Shown here: positions 5,514 to 12,007 of the stretch, piece after piece
Numbering within the stretch: the first letter of the stretch is position 1
Layout: every line of letters starts with the position of its first letter
Assembly (NCBI GenBank): GCA_021828935.1
Contig: JAJZCU010000023.1
Coordinates: 1 to 12,007 of the forward strand
Source of the DNA: Planctomycetota bacterium
Lineage (GTDB): Bacteria > Planctomycetota > Phycisphaerae > WQYP01
Direction of reading: 5' to 3'
Length of the DNA stretch: 12,007 nucleotides
Position numbers and translations under genes: made by a program
The notes under the pieces: generated by a model
Databases searched by the model: none
What the model saw: only the letters and a program-made list of their open reading frames with translations
Told to the model about the DNA's origin: nothing

Positions 5514-7121
5514 TCAAAACTGCCGCGTGCCGGAGCGCCACTCGCTGACGGAATGGAGCGTCTTGAGTTCAAAATCAGGGTATGCGGGGGCACCGCTTTG
5601 CGGAACGTCCAGGCCCTGTAATTCCGCATCGCGGCTGACGCGGCCGCCCAGCACGCGGCTGGATATTGCGAAGCCGACATATCCCAATCCAAACGCCACG
5701 ATAATCAGCACGACCGCGCCGATGGCCTGCGCGCCAAGCTGCGCCGCATCTCCATAAAATAAACCGCGCACCGGCGCGGCAACGCCCTGCACGCCGGCGC
5801 CGAAGCGGCCATTGGCGAAAATGCCCAGGGCCAGCAGCCCCCAGACGCCGCACACGCCATGCACGGAAATCGCCCCCACGGGATCATCAATGCCCACGCC
5901 GTCAAAAAAGAAAATACTGTACACCACCAGCGTGCCGGCGATCAGCCCAATGAGCACCGCCGCCCAGGGCGAAACAAACGCGCACGGCGCCGCCAGCGCC
6001 GCGAAGCCAGCCATCAGGCCATTGCACATCAGCGATGGGTCTGGTTTGCCAAAGCGGTAACGCACCACCAGCATTGCGGCCACCAGCGCGGCGGAGGCGC
6101 CCAACAGAGTGTTAACAAAAATTACCGGCAGCGAAACATCGGGCGTAAATGCCGCCCACAGGCCGTTCATGGCCAGGGCGCCCACGGAAAACAGCATCGC
6201 ACCGGCCATGACCATCGGCAGATGGTGGCCCGGCAACGCCTGCGGCTTTCCCTGCATGAATTTTCCCAGACGCGGCCCCAGAAGCATCGCCCCGGCCAGC
6301 GCCACCAAGCCGCCGAATGCGTGGACCACGCCCGAGCCGCCGAAATCAACAAATCCGTGGCCCATGGCCAGTTGGGCCAGCCATCCGCCGCCCCACGTAA
6401 AACTTGCGAAAATAGCAAAGGGAATGGCCACCCAGACGCAGTACCAGGAAAAATTATTCCAACGCCAACGCTCGGCCAACGCGCCGGTGGGAATGGTGAC
6501 CGCGGTTTGGAACATTAAGAGCGCTATAAAGAATAGCAACAAAATGCCGTCATGCCGGACGCCGGCCAGAAAAAATCCGCGACCGCCGATCAGCCCGGCC
6601 CGGCCGGCGGCAATGGTCCAGCCATTGTGCAACCAATTGATGGCCCCGCCCAGGGTGTGGCGCAAGGCCGGGCCGTTCGCCCCGCGCGCCGCATCGCCCC
6701 AACCCAGGGCGAAGCCGAACGCCCAAAACGGAAGGGTACACAGCGGATGGGCAGCCAGGTTCATGGCAAAGGTGTGCGCCGCATTTTTGGCCCGGCACAA
6801 CCCCGATTCCACCAAGGCAAAACCGGCGTGCATCAGCAGCACCAAGGCGCCCAGAATCAAAATCGCCAGCCAGGCAGTCGGCATGGCGTGGAACGTCGGC
6901 GGCGGCGCCGGACGTAGCACATGCACCATGTGGGGAACAGATACCAGGGGCATGGCGGGCGCCACATGCGCCCCCTGGGCAACGGGCGCGCTGGGCATGG
7001 CGGAATTTAGCGAATTGCGAACGTGGACGATCGCCGGCAGCGGCGCGGCTGCAAATGCGGTGGTCTGCATTGGCGTTGTCCCGCCCGAAACCCCGCCAGA
7101 TGAGAACCTCAGTCGAATCAT
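5514..7121 (-). CDS. Amt/MEP/Rh-family ammonium transporter homologue, divergent pore
   Basis: Encodes 535 residues. An Ala/Pro-rich extension of about 80 residues with no signal peptide precedes about eleven transmembrane helices, starting with PTAWLAILILGALVLLMHAG and the family motif GFALVESGLCRAKN (100-113). The channel twin histidines are present: His267 in DFGGSGVVHAFGG and His421 in DPVGAISVHGVCGVWG. The ammonium-site Asp259 and the Trp243 of TWGGGWL are also kept, as is the C-terminal GRVSRDAELQGLDV, which in AmtB is needed for coupling and GlnK contact. By motif alignment with E. coli AmtB, both Phe-gate positions (F107, F215) fall on Met203 and Met318, and S219 on Trp322, which is unusual. 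The family conducts ammonium/ammonia across the inner membrane; some members are sensors. No glnK is adjacent. Start at 7121: AAGGA lies about ten bases upstream. The next gene is DUF488. Confidence 0.93.
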   Translation of the reverse strand: MIRLRFSSGGVSGGTTPMQTTAFAAAPLPAIVHVRNSLNSAMPSAPVAQGAHVAPAMPLVSVPHMVHVLRPAPPPTFHAMPTAWLAILILGALVLLMHAGFALVESGLCRAKNAAHTFAMNLAAHPLCTLPFWAFGFALGWGDAARGANGPALRHTLGGAINWLHNGWTIAAGRAGLIGGRGFFLAGVRHDGILLLFFIALLMFQTAVTIPTGALAERWRWNNFSWYCVWVAIPFAIFASFTWGGGWLAQLAMGHGFVDFGGSGVVHAFGGLVALAGAMLLGPRLGKFMQGKPQALPGHHLPMVMAGAMLFSVGALAMNGLWAAFTPDVSLPVIFVNTLLGASAALVAAMLVVRYRFGKPDPSLMCNGLMAGFAALAAPCAFVSPWAAVLIGLIAGTLVVYSIFFFDGVGIDDPVGAISVHGVCGVWGLLALGIFANGRFGAGVQGVAAPVRGLFYGDAAQLGAQAIGAVVLIIVAFGLGYVGFAISSRVLGGRVSRDAELQGLDVPQSGAPAYPDFELKTLHSVSEWRSGTRQF

Positions 7122-7157
7122 GCCGCACCGTTTCCTTCGTGCATGCGATCAACGGCG

Positions 7158-7187
7158 AATATAATCGATTCGACCAGCCTGGCGCAA
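7158..7187 (-). promoter_or_regulatory. Candidate promoter of the amt-DUF488 unit
   Basis: On the minus strand, TTGCGC (7187-7182) and TATATT (7163-7158) are separated by 18 bases. The -10 box matches consensus at five of six positions and the -35 box at four. Transcription would begin near 7150, giving a leader of about 30 bases that contains the GAAGGA ribosome-binding site before the ATG at 7121. No sigma-54 box (GG-N10-GC with TGGCAC type) stood out. Confidence 0.5.
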
Positions 7188-7776
7188 GAGCGAAGAAACC
7201 CTCCGTGCCGCGCTTGTACTGTTCGCGCCGCTGCTTTAACGGCACACTTTATCCGCCCTTAAGCCCTGCCCGAACTGCGGGCATCATCAACCGCCAATTG
7301 AGAATCGGTACACAAAGACAGTGCCGTGAGGATCGTCAAGGCGCCGCATCGCTCCAAAAACGCGGGATTCCCCGCAATACGCAGCGTTCCTAGCCGTGTT
7401 GCGTGGCGGGCCGATTATCGCGGCTGGCGTTCAATTGCGCAATGAAAAGGCATTTGGCCGTAAATTGTCACCGCCTTCCGCTTCTATGCCTAAAAACTAG
7501 GCAGCCGGGGCGGGCGCGCCGGCAGTGGCGGCCAGTCTTTTCGCTGTGGATTGAGGCAGGTTAAAATAGTGAAGATCGCCGCGATTCTTCTGTGGCTTTT
7601 CACAATTCTGGCGTATATGATACGAAATTGTGCAGCCGTGTGGTTTACGGGAAGAGGCAGGGGAATGCGCGGCGGGCGGATATGCCTGCTATTTTTTTCT
7701 GCTAAACATTTGCCCGCGGCGCCGCCTGTGGCGTTGCGCGGTTCTTTTACCGCCGGTCGACTCAAGGAGGAACCCG
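7188..7776. other. Gene-poor gap upstream of the 102-residue gene
   Basis: About 590 bases without a supported gene. A small hairpin GCCCG-AACTG-CGGGC sits at 7268-7282 without a T tract. A frame beginning at GTG 7569 would encode a short hydrophobic segment (IAAILLWLFTILAYMI) but then becomes Arg/Gly/Pro-rich and runs into the next gene, so I did not call it. TAAAAT (7562-7567) and TATGAT (7616-7621) are possible -10 boxes, but neither has a good -35 partner. Confidence 0.45.
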
Positions 7777-8085
7777 ATGAACCTCGATCTTTCCGTGGAT
7801 AAACTTTATGAAACCGGATGGCAGCCAGATGATTCGCCGGGATTCGACCGCCTGCCTGATGGTCGCAAATATCCGTCCGTATTAAAGATTCAGCAGATTT
7901 TCGCCGGCCACGGTTTTGAACTGGCCATTCGCAAGGTGCAATTGTTTGATTGTTTCCGCGCGGTATGGACGGACACCACCGGGGCGGCGCAAGGCGCCGT
8001 GGTCGGCGCTGACGAGGGTGAAGCGGCGGTCTACGCGCTGGCCCAAATGCGCCGCAACCAGCCGCAGGCCAGCCGGCAGCCATGA
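7777..8085 (+). CDS. Small soluble protein of unknown function
   Basis: Encodes 102 residues. The ATG at 7777 has the best ribosome-binding site in the window, AAGGAGG (7764-7770), six bases upstream. The frame is open further 5', but the residues there are unlike a real protein. The product is mixed alpha/beta in character with no signal peptide, membrane segment or cysteine pair: it starts MNLDLSVDKLYETGW, has FDRLPDGRKYPSVLKIQQIFA (residues about 28-48) and a continuing GHGFELAIRKVQLFDCFRAVW, and ends with an acidic-then-helical part (ADEGEAAVYALAQMRR) and a short polar tail. I do not recognise the family. It is convergent with rdgB, 48 bases away, and has no obvious partner gene. Coding status rests on the start signal and the normal amino-acid composition compared with flanking frames. 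Confidence 0.78.
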   Translation: MNLDLSVDKLYETGWQPDDSPGFDRLPDGRKYPSVLKIQQIFAGHGFELAIRKVQLFDCFRAVWTDTTGAAQGAVVGADEGEAAVYALAQMRRNQPQASRQP

Positions 8086-8133
8086 GGCATCATGATGTTG
8101 GCCGGGGCTCGCTGGCGGGTCTGGACGTTGGAG

Positions 8134-8799
8134 TCACGGCGCCACCTCCGCCCCCCGCGCCGGCAGACATGCGCCCGCTGCAGGCAGCATTTCGATCCAT
8201 GGGATCATGCGGCGTAACGCTTTGCCGCGGTGGCTGATTTCTGATTTCTTACCAATGGGCAGTTCCGCGGTGGTGCAATTTAATTCCGGCATAAAGAACA
8301 GCGGGTCATAGCCGAAGCCGCCGGCGCCACGCGGCGCATGCAGCAGCACGCCTTCCACTTGATCCGTCACCAGTGCGACCATGTTGTTTGGAAATGCCAG
8401 GGCCATGACGCAGCAAAAGCGGCCCGTGCGGCGTTCGGGCGGAACATGGGCCAGGGCTTGCAACAATTTCGCATTATTGGCGGCATCATCGGCGTGCGGA
8501 CCGGCATAGCGGGCGCTGTACACGCCGGGGGCGCCGTTCAATGCGTCGACGCACAGGCCCGAGTCATCGGCCAAAGTTAATAACCCGGAATGGTGCGCAT
8601 AATGCAGGGCCTTCTTAATGGCGTTGCCGATAAACGTGGGCTGATCTTCCACGGCCTCGGGCACGGGGGGAATATCGCGCAGGCCCAGCAACGCAACGGC
8701 CATTTGGCGCGCCGCCAATTCGTGCTGAATTTCGCGCAACTTTCCGGCGTTGGTGGTGGCCACCAAAAGTTTAAGTTGCGTGGGTAAATCATGCATCAT
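8134..8799 (-). CDS. rdgB: XTP/dITP pyrophosphatase (RdgB/HAM1)
   Basis: Encodes 221 residues and covers the whole family length. It hydrolyses non-canonical purine nucleoside triphosphates (dITP, ITP, XTP) to the monophosphate plus pyrophosphate in the cytoplasm, keeping deaminated bases out of DNA and RNA. Motifs are TTNAGKLREI near the N-terminus (residues 15-24), the catalytic/metal segment LADDSGLCVDALNGAPGVYS (76-95), GRFCCVMALA, the base-recognition loop GFGYDPLF (161-168) and KSEISHRGKA (185-194). About 20 unconserved residues follow. The start is ATG 8799 or the adjacent ATG 8796: AAAAGG (8810-8805) lies five or eight bases upstream. It lies 70 bases downstream of the oxygenase gene on the same strand, so shared transcription is possible though a separate promoter cannot be excluded. 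Confidence 0.97.
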   Translation of the reverse strand: MMHDLPTQLKLLVATTNAGKLREIQHELAARQMAVALLGLRDIPPVPEAVEDQPTFIGNAIKKALHYAHHSGLLTLADDSGLCVDALNGAPGVYSARYAGPHADDAANNAKLLQALAHVPPERRTGRFCCVMALAFPNNMVALVTDQVEGVLLHAPRGAGGFGYDPLFFMPELNCTTAELPIGKKSEISHRGKALRRMIPWIEMLPAAGACLPARGAEVAP

Positions 8800-8869
8800 C
8801 AATACCTTTTATTCATAACCGTCAAACCGTCTGATTCTCGGCGCCATGGCGCGACGGGTTATTGGGGGG

Positions 8870-11221
8870 TTATCCGGCCAATAGCGTCCGCAAGAACGTC
8901 AGGTGGTTTTGATTATCATGAAATTCTTTCAGCAGCCGGTTGTATGTTGCGTTATTTTTGGTGCAAACAAGTATCAGTGGCCTTGGCTTGCGGTCGGTCA
9001 CAAAGTCCAAATCACATTGATTACGCTTAATTTCCGATTCCAGGTGGCGGCGCCGGGCCTCGGCCATTTGAAAGTTGTGCTGGCGCTCGGCCGGATTCGC
9101 AAGAAACGTATTAAGGTCGCGGCAGTCGGCGCATGGGCATTTCACATTGGCGTCCCGCCGCAGGTCCGCGGGCGGCTCCGGCATGGCGGCTGTGAGCGCT
9201 TCCAATTGGCTCACGCAATGTTGCAGCCAGCGATTCCACGACTTCAGGCAATGCCCGTGCGTGGTTTCAAGCCATTGGGCGGCTTGTTTTATTGCCGGAA
9301 TTATCGTTTCCTGGAGCGCGTACAACTGTTCATTTGCGGCGAGGTGTTCAACGAGGTGCGTGAGCGGATCGTCGGCGTCAACCGCCAGCAGGGCGACGAC
9401 CAGCGGCCCCAGAATCGCATTCCGGTCGCTGGTATGCGGGCTCCGTGGCTGCGCCGGTGCGTCCAGTTGTGTCAGTGCCGCCACCGTCTGTTCGGCCAGC
9501 GCGTGACAAAGATGTTGGGCTGCTGTCGCCTCGGCGCCGGAGGGAAGCGCGCCGGCCGCCTTGCATAACCGCCGCAAGAGCCGCACATTTCGGCCGAAAG
9601 CATGGGCATTGGCGGAATCGAACAGCGCGGTAAGTTCCCGGTGAAATGCGTGCCATCCGTTTTTCGATAATATGTTAGTAAGGGCGCTGCCCGGTTCAAG
9701 GCTGGCGTCTTTCTTCAGGGTTTCACTGAGGTACATGCGCACCAGCGCGGCGTCATTAATAAATTCCAGGGCGTCCAGGGGTTCCGGAGGCGTGCTGTAA
9801 GGCGCGGCGGTCCACGAGATATAGCTCGAATCGGCCTTTGTGGGCCACTGCGCAAGAATTCGTTGCGCAAAAAGCCGGCAGCGTTCCCTGGCCTCCACCG
9901 CGTCATCACCGTTTGCCGCGCGCGCCCGTGCGGCCATGGCCGACAGTGCGGCGACGGCCTGCTTTGCCCCACCGCTGCAGAGGATTTCGAGATGATGCGC
10001 GTCCGGCCACAACACGATGGCGGCCCGCCGGTATCGTCGCTCCAGCGTCAGGCCTTCATTGCCAGTGTCGCCCTCGACGTCTTGCTGGGGCTTCACGGTT
10101 TTCATCCAATCGTCGGGAAATATTTCCGTTGTGTCAACAGCCAACGGCCCGAATTGCGGGGATTCGCCCTCGGGGCTTTGCCAATGGTCTGCGGTGAGGC
10201 TGGTTTCATACACTTCGATGATTGTATATTGACGGCCTTCATGCTCGGCGCCATCCGCGGCTGGGCTCCGCGACGATCGGCGACCGTACCCGTCGTCTTC
10301 ATCCACGCCGCTGATTTCGAAAAATTCCAACAGCGCGAGGTGCACATGACATCCGGCCTGCCGCGCCGCCTCCGCCAGCACGCGGGCCCGCGCCGCATCG
10401 ACGCCCTTGAGGTTGGTCCATGTCAGGCCGTCCTGCGTGTATTGGTGTTCCAATGGTAACGCCAGCTTTTGCAAAGCCGCAGCGCCAACCGGCCACTGCT
10501 TTAACGCCGCCGTCAACTGCGCAACGTGTTGCTGATGCCGCGGCGCGCCGACCGGTTGCCTCGGTTTTGCCAATACTAAATTATAAATCAGGCATAGGCG
10601 ATGCCCACTGGTCAACGGTTTTACTTCGTGTTCACAATCGGCATAGAAAGCGGCATACTGGATTTGAAACTTGGCGTCGGCGCCCGCGAAATCGACCACG
10701 CGCTGGGCGTTTTCATGCCGCACAATTAATTCGCCGCCGGTGTAGATGCACGGCAGCGCGACCACCAGCGTGGCCACCATGCCATCGAGCTTTTCGCCGT
10801 CACGGTGCGGCAGGAAAAAACTGCCCTCTTCATACAGCAGCAGATTGTAAAGATGCGGTTCAAGCTGTCGGCCCTCCAATCCCAACTCGTTTTGCACCCG
10901 CGTCACAATTTCGCGCAGCGCGGCGTTCCACGCGGGATTCGTCAGCGTGAATTCATTGGGAGACAATCGCCAAACCCGGCGGACTTTTGTATCAACCACC
11001 GTCTGCGCGCCCTTGCCATACGGCGCCTGCTCGCAAACCCCCTTGAGCAATTTGGCCTGTTCAGCCAGCAGCGGCAGGCCGATTAATCCAACGCCCCGAA
11101 CCTCCAGCCCCGGCGGCACTGGGTCGGCCACACCACTGGCGCAAAACACCCCCGGCCGGTCCACGGACTCGACGGCGGAGAGCAGTTCCGCGGTAAAATT
11201 ATTCTGTGAAGATTGTTGCAT
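8870..11221 (-). CDS. Large 2-oxoglutarate/Fe(II) oxygenase with C-terminal Cys-rich region
   Basis: Encodes 783 residues. The ATG at 11221 follows AGGGA by eight bases; an earlier in-frame start at 11299 would add an unrelated hydrophobic stretch. An N-terminal double-stranded beta-helix dioxygenase domain of prolyl-4-hydroxylase type spans about residues 30-220. Fe ligands are His139 and Asp141 in FFLPHRDGEK and His198 in CEHEV; Arg208 in GHRLCLIY should bind 2-oxoglutarate. A long middle region, about 220-690, is largely helical with an acidic, low-complexity patch. The C-terminal part has CPCADC (695-700), then FLANPAERQHNF and RRRHLESE, ending in a Lys/Thr/Asn-rich tail. I recall the same oxygenase-plus-CxC-xxC-FL arrangement in large fungal and scattered bacterial proteins of unknown substrate. 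It probably hydroxylates a protein or small molecule in the cytoplasm. rdgB lies downstream. Confidence 0.9.
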   Translation of the reverse strand: MQQSSQNNFTAELLSAVESVDRPGVFCASGVADPVPPGLEVRGVGLIGLPLLAEQAKLLKGVCEQAPYGKGAQTVVDTKVRRVWRLSPNEFTLTNPAWNAALREIVTRVQNELGLEGRQLEPHLYNLLLYEEGSFFLPHRDGEKLDGMVATLVVALPCIYTGGELIVRHENAQRVVDFAGADAKFQIQYAAFYADCEHEVKPLTSGHRLCLIYNLVLAKPRQPVGAPRHQQHVAQLTAALKQWPVGAAALQKLALPLEHQYTQDGLTWTNLKGVDAARARVLAEAARQAGCHVHLALLEFFEISGVDEDDGYGRRSSRSPAADGAEHEGRQYTIIEVYETSLTADHWQSPEGESPQFGPLAVDTTEIFPDDWMKTVKPQQDVEGDTGNEGLTLERRYRRAAIVLWPDAHHLEILCSGGAKQAVAALSAMAARARAANGDDAVEARERCRLFAQRILAQWPTKADSSYISWTAAPYSTPPEPLDALEFINDAALVRMYLSETLKKDASLEPGSALTNILSKNGWHAFHRELTALFDSANAHAFGRNVRLLRRLCKAAGALPSGAEATAAQHLCHALAEQTVAALTQLDAPAQPRSPHTSDRNAILGPLVVALLAVDADDPLTHLVEHLAANEQLYALQETIIPAIKQAAQWLETTHGHCLKSWNRWLQHCVSQLEALTAAMPEPPADLRRDANVKCPCADCRDLNTFLANPAERQHNFQMAEARRRHLESEIKRNQCDLDFVTDRKPRPLILVCTKNNATYNRLLKEFHDNQNHLTFLRTLLAG

Positions 11222-11499
11222 TAAAGCAATCCCTATCATAACAAGATACGCCATTGGCCACGGGGCGCCCGCGGTGAACATGGCAGGCCCCGCCGCCACG
11301 GAAACGTTAACCAGTACCCATGCTGAAGATCAAGCGCGTGCCGCCGCCGCGGCGCCCTGATGTGGCGAACGGACAGCGGCGGCATTTGAAAATGTGTTTT
11401 CATGAAGCTTCCGGCGCCTCGCCAAACCCTCGAATGTCCGCCAAATGCTCTGTTGGCATCTTCTCCGCCGTTAGGCTATCATGCAATTTGCGTGAACGC
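11222..11499. other. Divergent intergenic region between oxygenase and tRNA-like gene
   Basis: About 280 bases with no supportable gene. It must contain the minus-strand promoter of the oxygenase gene; TATGAT just upstream of its ribosome-binding site is a possible -10 box, without a good -35. The tRNA-Pro-like promoter lies at the right end. Frames crossing here on both strands are low-complexity or tRNA-derived. Confidence 0.45.
11453..11482 (+). promoter_or_regulatory. Promoter upstream of the tRNA-Pro-like gene
   Basis: TTGGCA (11453-11458) and TATCAT (11477-11482) each match the sigma-70 consensus at five of six positions, with an 18-base spacer. Transcription would begin about 11489, roughly ten bases before the tRNA-like 5' end, the usual arrangement for a bacterial tRNA gene. 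Confidence 0.6.
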
Positions 11500-11570
11500 C
11501 GGGTCGCTCCGCCTGGAGCGGCTGGTTTGGGACGGGCAGGAAGCCGCAGGTTCAAATCCTGTCGCCCCGA
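11500..11570 (+). tRNA. tRNA-Pro (UGG)-like gene, abnormal D and anticodon arms; possible pseudogene
   Basis: The 3' half is a perfect tRNA: T arm GCAGG-TTCAAAT-CCTGT, acceptor strand CGCCCCG and discriminator A at 11570. The proposed 5' strand CGGGTCG (11500-11506) pairs with it at six of seven positions (T-C mismatch at pair 5). The D arm can form CCGC-CTGGA-GCGG, a five-base loop that still has the GG pair but is shorter than normal. The anticodon loop TTTGGGA gives UGG, the proline anticodon. The 3' side of its stem reads CGGGCAGG where CCAGG is expected, so three extra bases (GGG) break the stem. CCA is not encoded. Total length is 71 bases. A promoter lies upstream, so it may be transcribed; whether it folds into a working tRNA is doubtful. 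Confidence 0.6.
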
Positions 11571-11599
11571 TATCCATTCTGCCCGAAATACAGTCAGTC

Positions 11600-11845
11600 T
11601 TCCGACCCAAGTTTCCACTCTTGGTCGATGACATCGGAAATCTTGCCTTCCTTGGCAAGCTGCGGAGCATCCGCAAGAGTGACGACATGCCAGCGGATTA
11701 TTTTGCTTCAGAATCGGATGACACCCTGCGCGACAACTTCCAGATTCTGGATTGCGGTCTTCTGGCGTCAGGGCGATTTGAAGAGTTTGTCCGGGTGCGG
11801 CGTGAACTGATTGCCACCCGTGTGCGGAACGCGCTGGGACGCTGA
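11600..11845 (+). pseudogene. C-terminal remnant of a DUF262/DUF1524 (GmrSD-like) protein
   Basis: About 81 in-frame residues ending at TGA 11843-11845, with no start codon or ribosome-binding site of its own. The translation is protein-like, unlike its surroundings: LLVDDIGNLAFLGKL, then RKSDDMPADYF, and the tail RFEEFVRVRRELIATRVRNA. The order IGNLxxL, KSD..P.xYF, then F..F...RRELI..R matches my memory of the C-terminal end of DUF262/DUF1524 HNH-type proteins (the GmrSD type IV restriction group and relatives). Everything upstream in that family, including the ParB-like DUF262 domain and the DUF1524 HNH residues, is missing; in frame, the preceding sequence is the tRNA-like gene. Base composition is visibly more AT-rich than the oxygenase gene. 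I infer a deletion scar of a formerly integrated defence gene. Family assignment is by motif resemblance only. Confidence 0.5.
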
Positions 11846-11974
11846 ACTGCGGCAAGTTGCCGTGAAGTATCTGATTGGCATGAGCAAGCATATGTCGAGA
11901 CCATGGACCAGACGGGCCAAAGCCCAGCCGGATTGGGAAAGCGGTGCGCGGTGTCAACATAGGAGTGAACAGGA

Positions 11975-12007
11975 ATGATGACGCTGCGTTCATTTAAGAA
12001 GGGGTTG
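11975..12007 (+). CDS. Possible 5' end of a gene running out of the window
   Basis: ATG-ATG at 11975-11980 is preceded by AGGAG (11961-11965), with a further AGGA directly adjacent. The frame reads MMTLRSFKKGL and is open to the end of the window. Eleven residues are too few to name a product. A second possible start, a TTG at the last codon after AAGAAGGGG, cannot be excluded. Confidence 0.35.
   Translation, partial: MMTLRSFKKGL

Noticed and set aside
5473..5541. N-terminal extension of the DUF488 protein to GTG 5541
   Set aside because: It overlaps the amt stop and adds residues unlike the family; ATG 5472 gives the usual spacing before YSIGHS.
6109..7164. Plus-strand open frame of 351 codons
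   Set aside because: It is antisense to the ammonium transporter; the composition is Ala/Pro/Lys-rich with no domain or start signal.
7551..7802. Plus-strand frame with a hydrophobic segment (IAAILLWLFTILAYMI)
   Set aside because: After the hydrophobic stretch it becomes Arg/Gly/Pro-rich, overlaps the well-supported gene at 7777, and has only a weak ribosome-binding site. It could still be a chance membrane-like ORF.
7490..8083. Minus-strand open frame of 197 codons
   Set aside because: It is antisense to the 102-residue gene, with low-complexity Arg/Pro/Ala composition and no start signal.
11222..11299. Upstream extension of the oxygenase to 11299
   Set aside because: It would place a hydrophobic, signal-like stretch before a cytosolic enzyme and ignore the AGGGA site that correctly spaces ATG 11221.
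11479..11688. Minus-strand frame containing GATGFEPAASC
   Set aside because: This is a typical false protein from reading a tRNA T arm and acceptor backwards; it helped point to the tRNA-Pro-like gene instead.
11846..11974. Continuation of the DUF262-like remnant in another frame (reading VAVKYLIGMSKHM)
   Set aside because: It looks briefly protein-like, but it turns into unconvincing Arg/Gln-rich sequence and I could not connect it to the family tail; it is left uncalled.
1..12007. CRISPR array, complete insertion sequence, rRNA or known riboswitch
   Set aside because: No regularly spaced repeats, transposase motifs, rRNA signatures or recognisable riboswitch cores were seen on either strand.

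Overview
The window is about 12 kb of GC-rich bacterial chromosome. It reads as ordinary housekeeping and stress genes separated by unusually long gene-poor gaps, with a small degraded accessory patch at the right end. Loose gene packing, small conserved membrane proteins of the DUF883 kind and a large 2-oxoglutarate oxygenase would suit a planctomycete of the Phycisphaerae type. That is only an impression: no gene here is lineage-diagnostic, and other GC-rich soil or water phyla are possible.

Layout, left to right. The 3' end of a DinG/Rad3-type helicase gene (3-1046, +) is followed by a small membrane protein (1195-1680, +). About 1 kb without a convincing gene follows (1681-2684), containing an AT-rich dyad. 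Next is tRNA-Ser(CGA) on the minus strand (2685-2771). Two small membrane-protein genes on the plus strand (3120-3356 and 3522-3794) end in a strong intrinsic terminator. That terminator faces a metallo-beta-lactamase-fold hydrolase (3871-4503, -), which appears to be transcribed without a leader. A hairpin-rich spacer (4504-4821) separates it from a minus-strand pair: an Amt/MEP/Rh ammonium transporter homologue (5514-7121) and a DUF488 protein (4822-5472). Then comes a roughly 650-base gap, a 102-residue unknown protein with a textbook ribosome-binding site (7777-8085, +), and two minus-strand genes: rdgB, the XTP/dITP pyrophosphatase (8134-8799), and a 783-residue 2OG-Fe(II) oxygenase (8870-11221).

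The right end (11450-12007) is the most unusual part. A promoter-like sequence precedes a 71-base tRNA-Pro(UGG)-like gene with a perfect T arm and acceptor 3' strand, but a shortened D arm and three extra bases in the anticodon arm. Thirty bases after it begins an open fragment resembling the C-terminal tail of DUF262/DUF1524 (GmrSD-like) proteins, which suggests an old integration scar at a tRNA. A new reading frame may start at 11975 and run out of the window.

Functionally the genes are mostly independent: DNA repair (helicase), nucleotide-pool cleaning (RdgB), thiol/ester or persulfide hydrolysis (MBL), ammonium uptake or sensing (Amt), and envelope stress (the two small membrane proteins). 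I found no complete new defence or mobile system. The strongest leads are the abnormal tRNA-Pro with its adjacent gene remnant and the Amt homologue in which the usual phenylalanine gate appears to be replaced.
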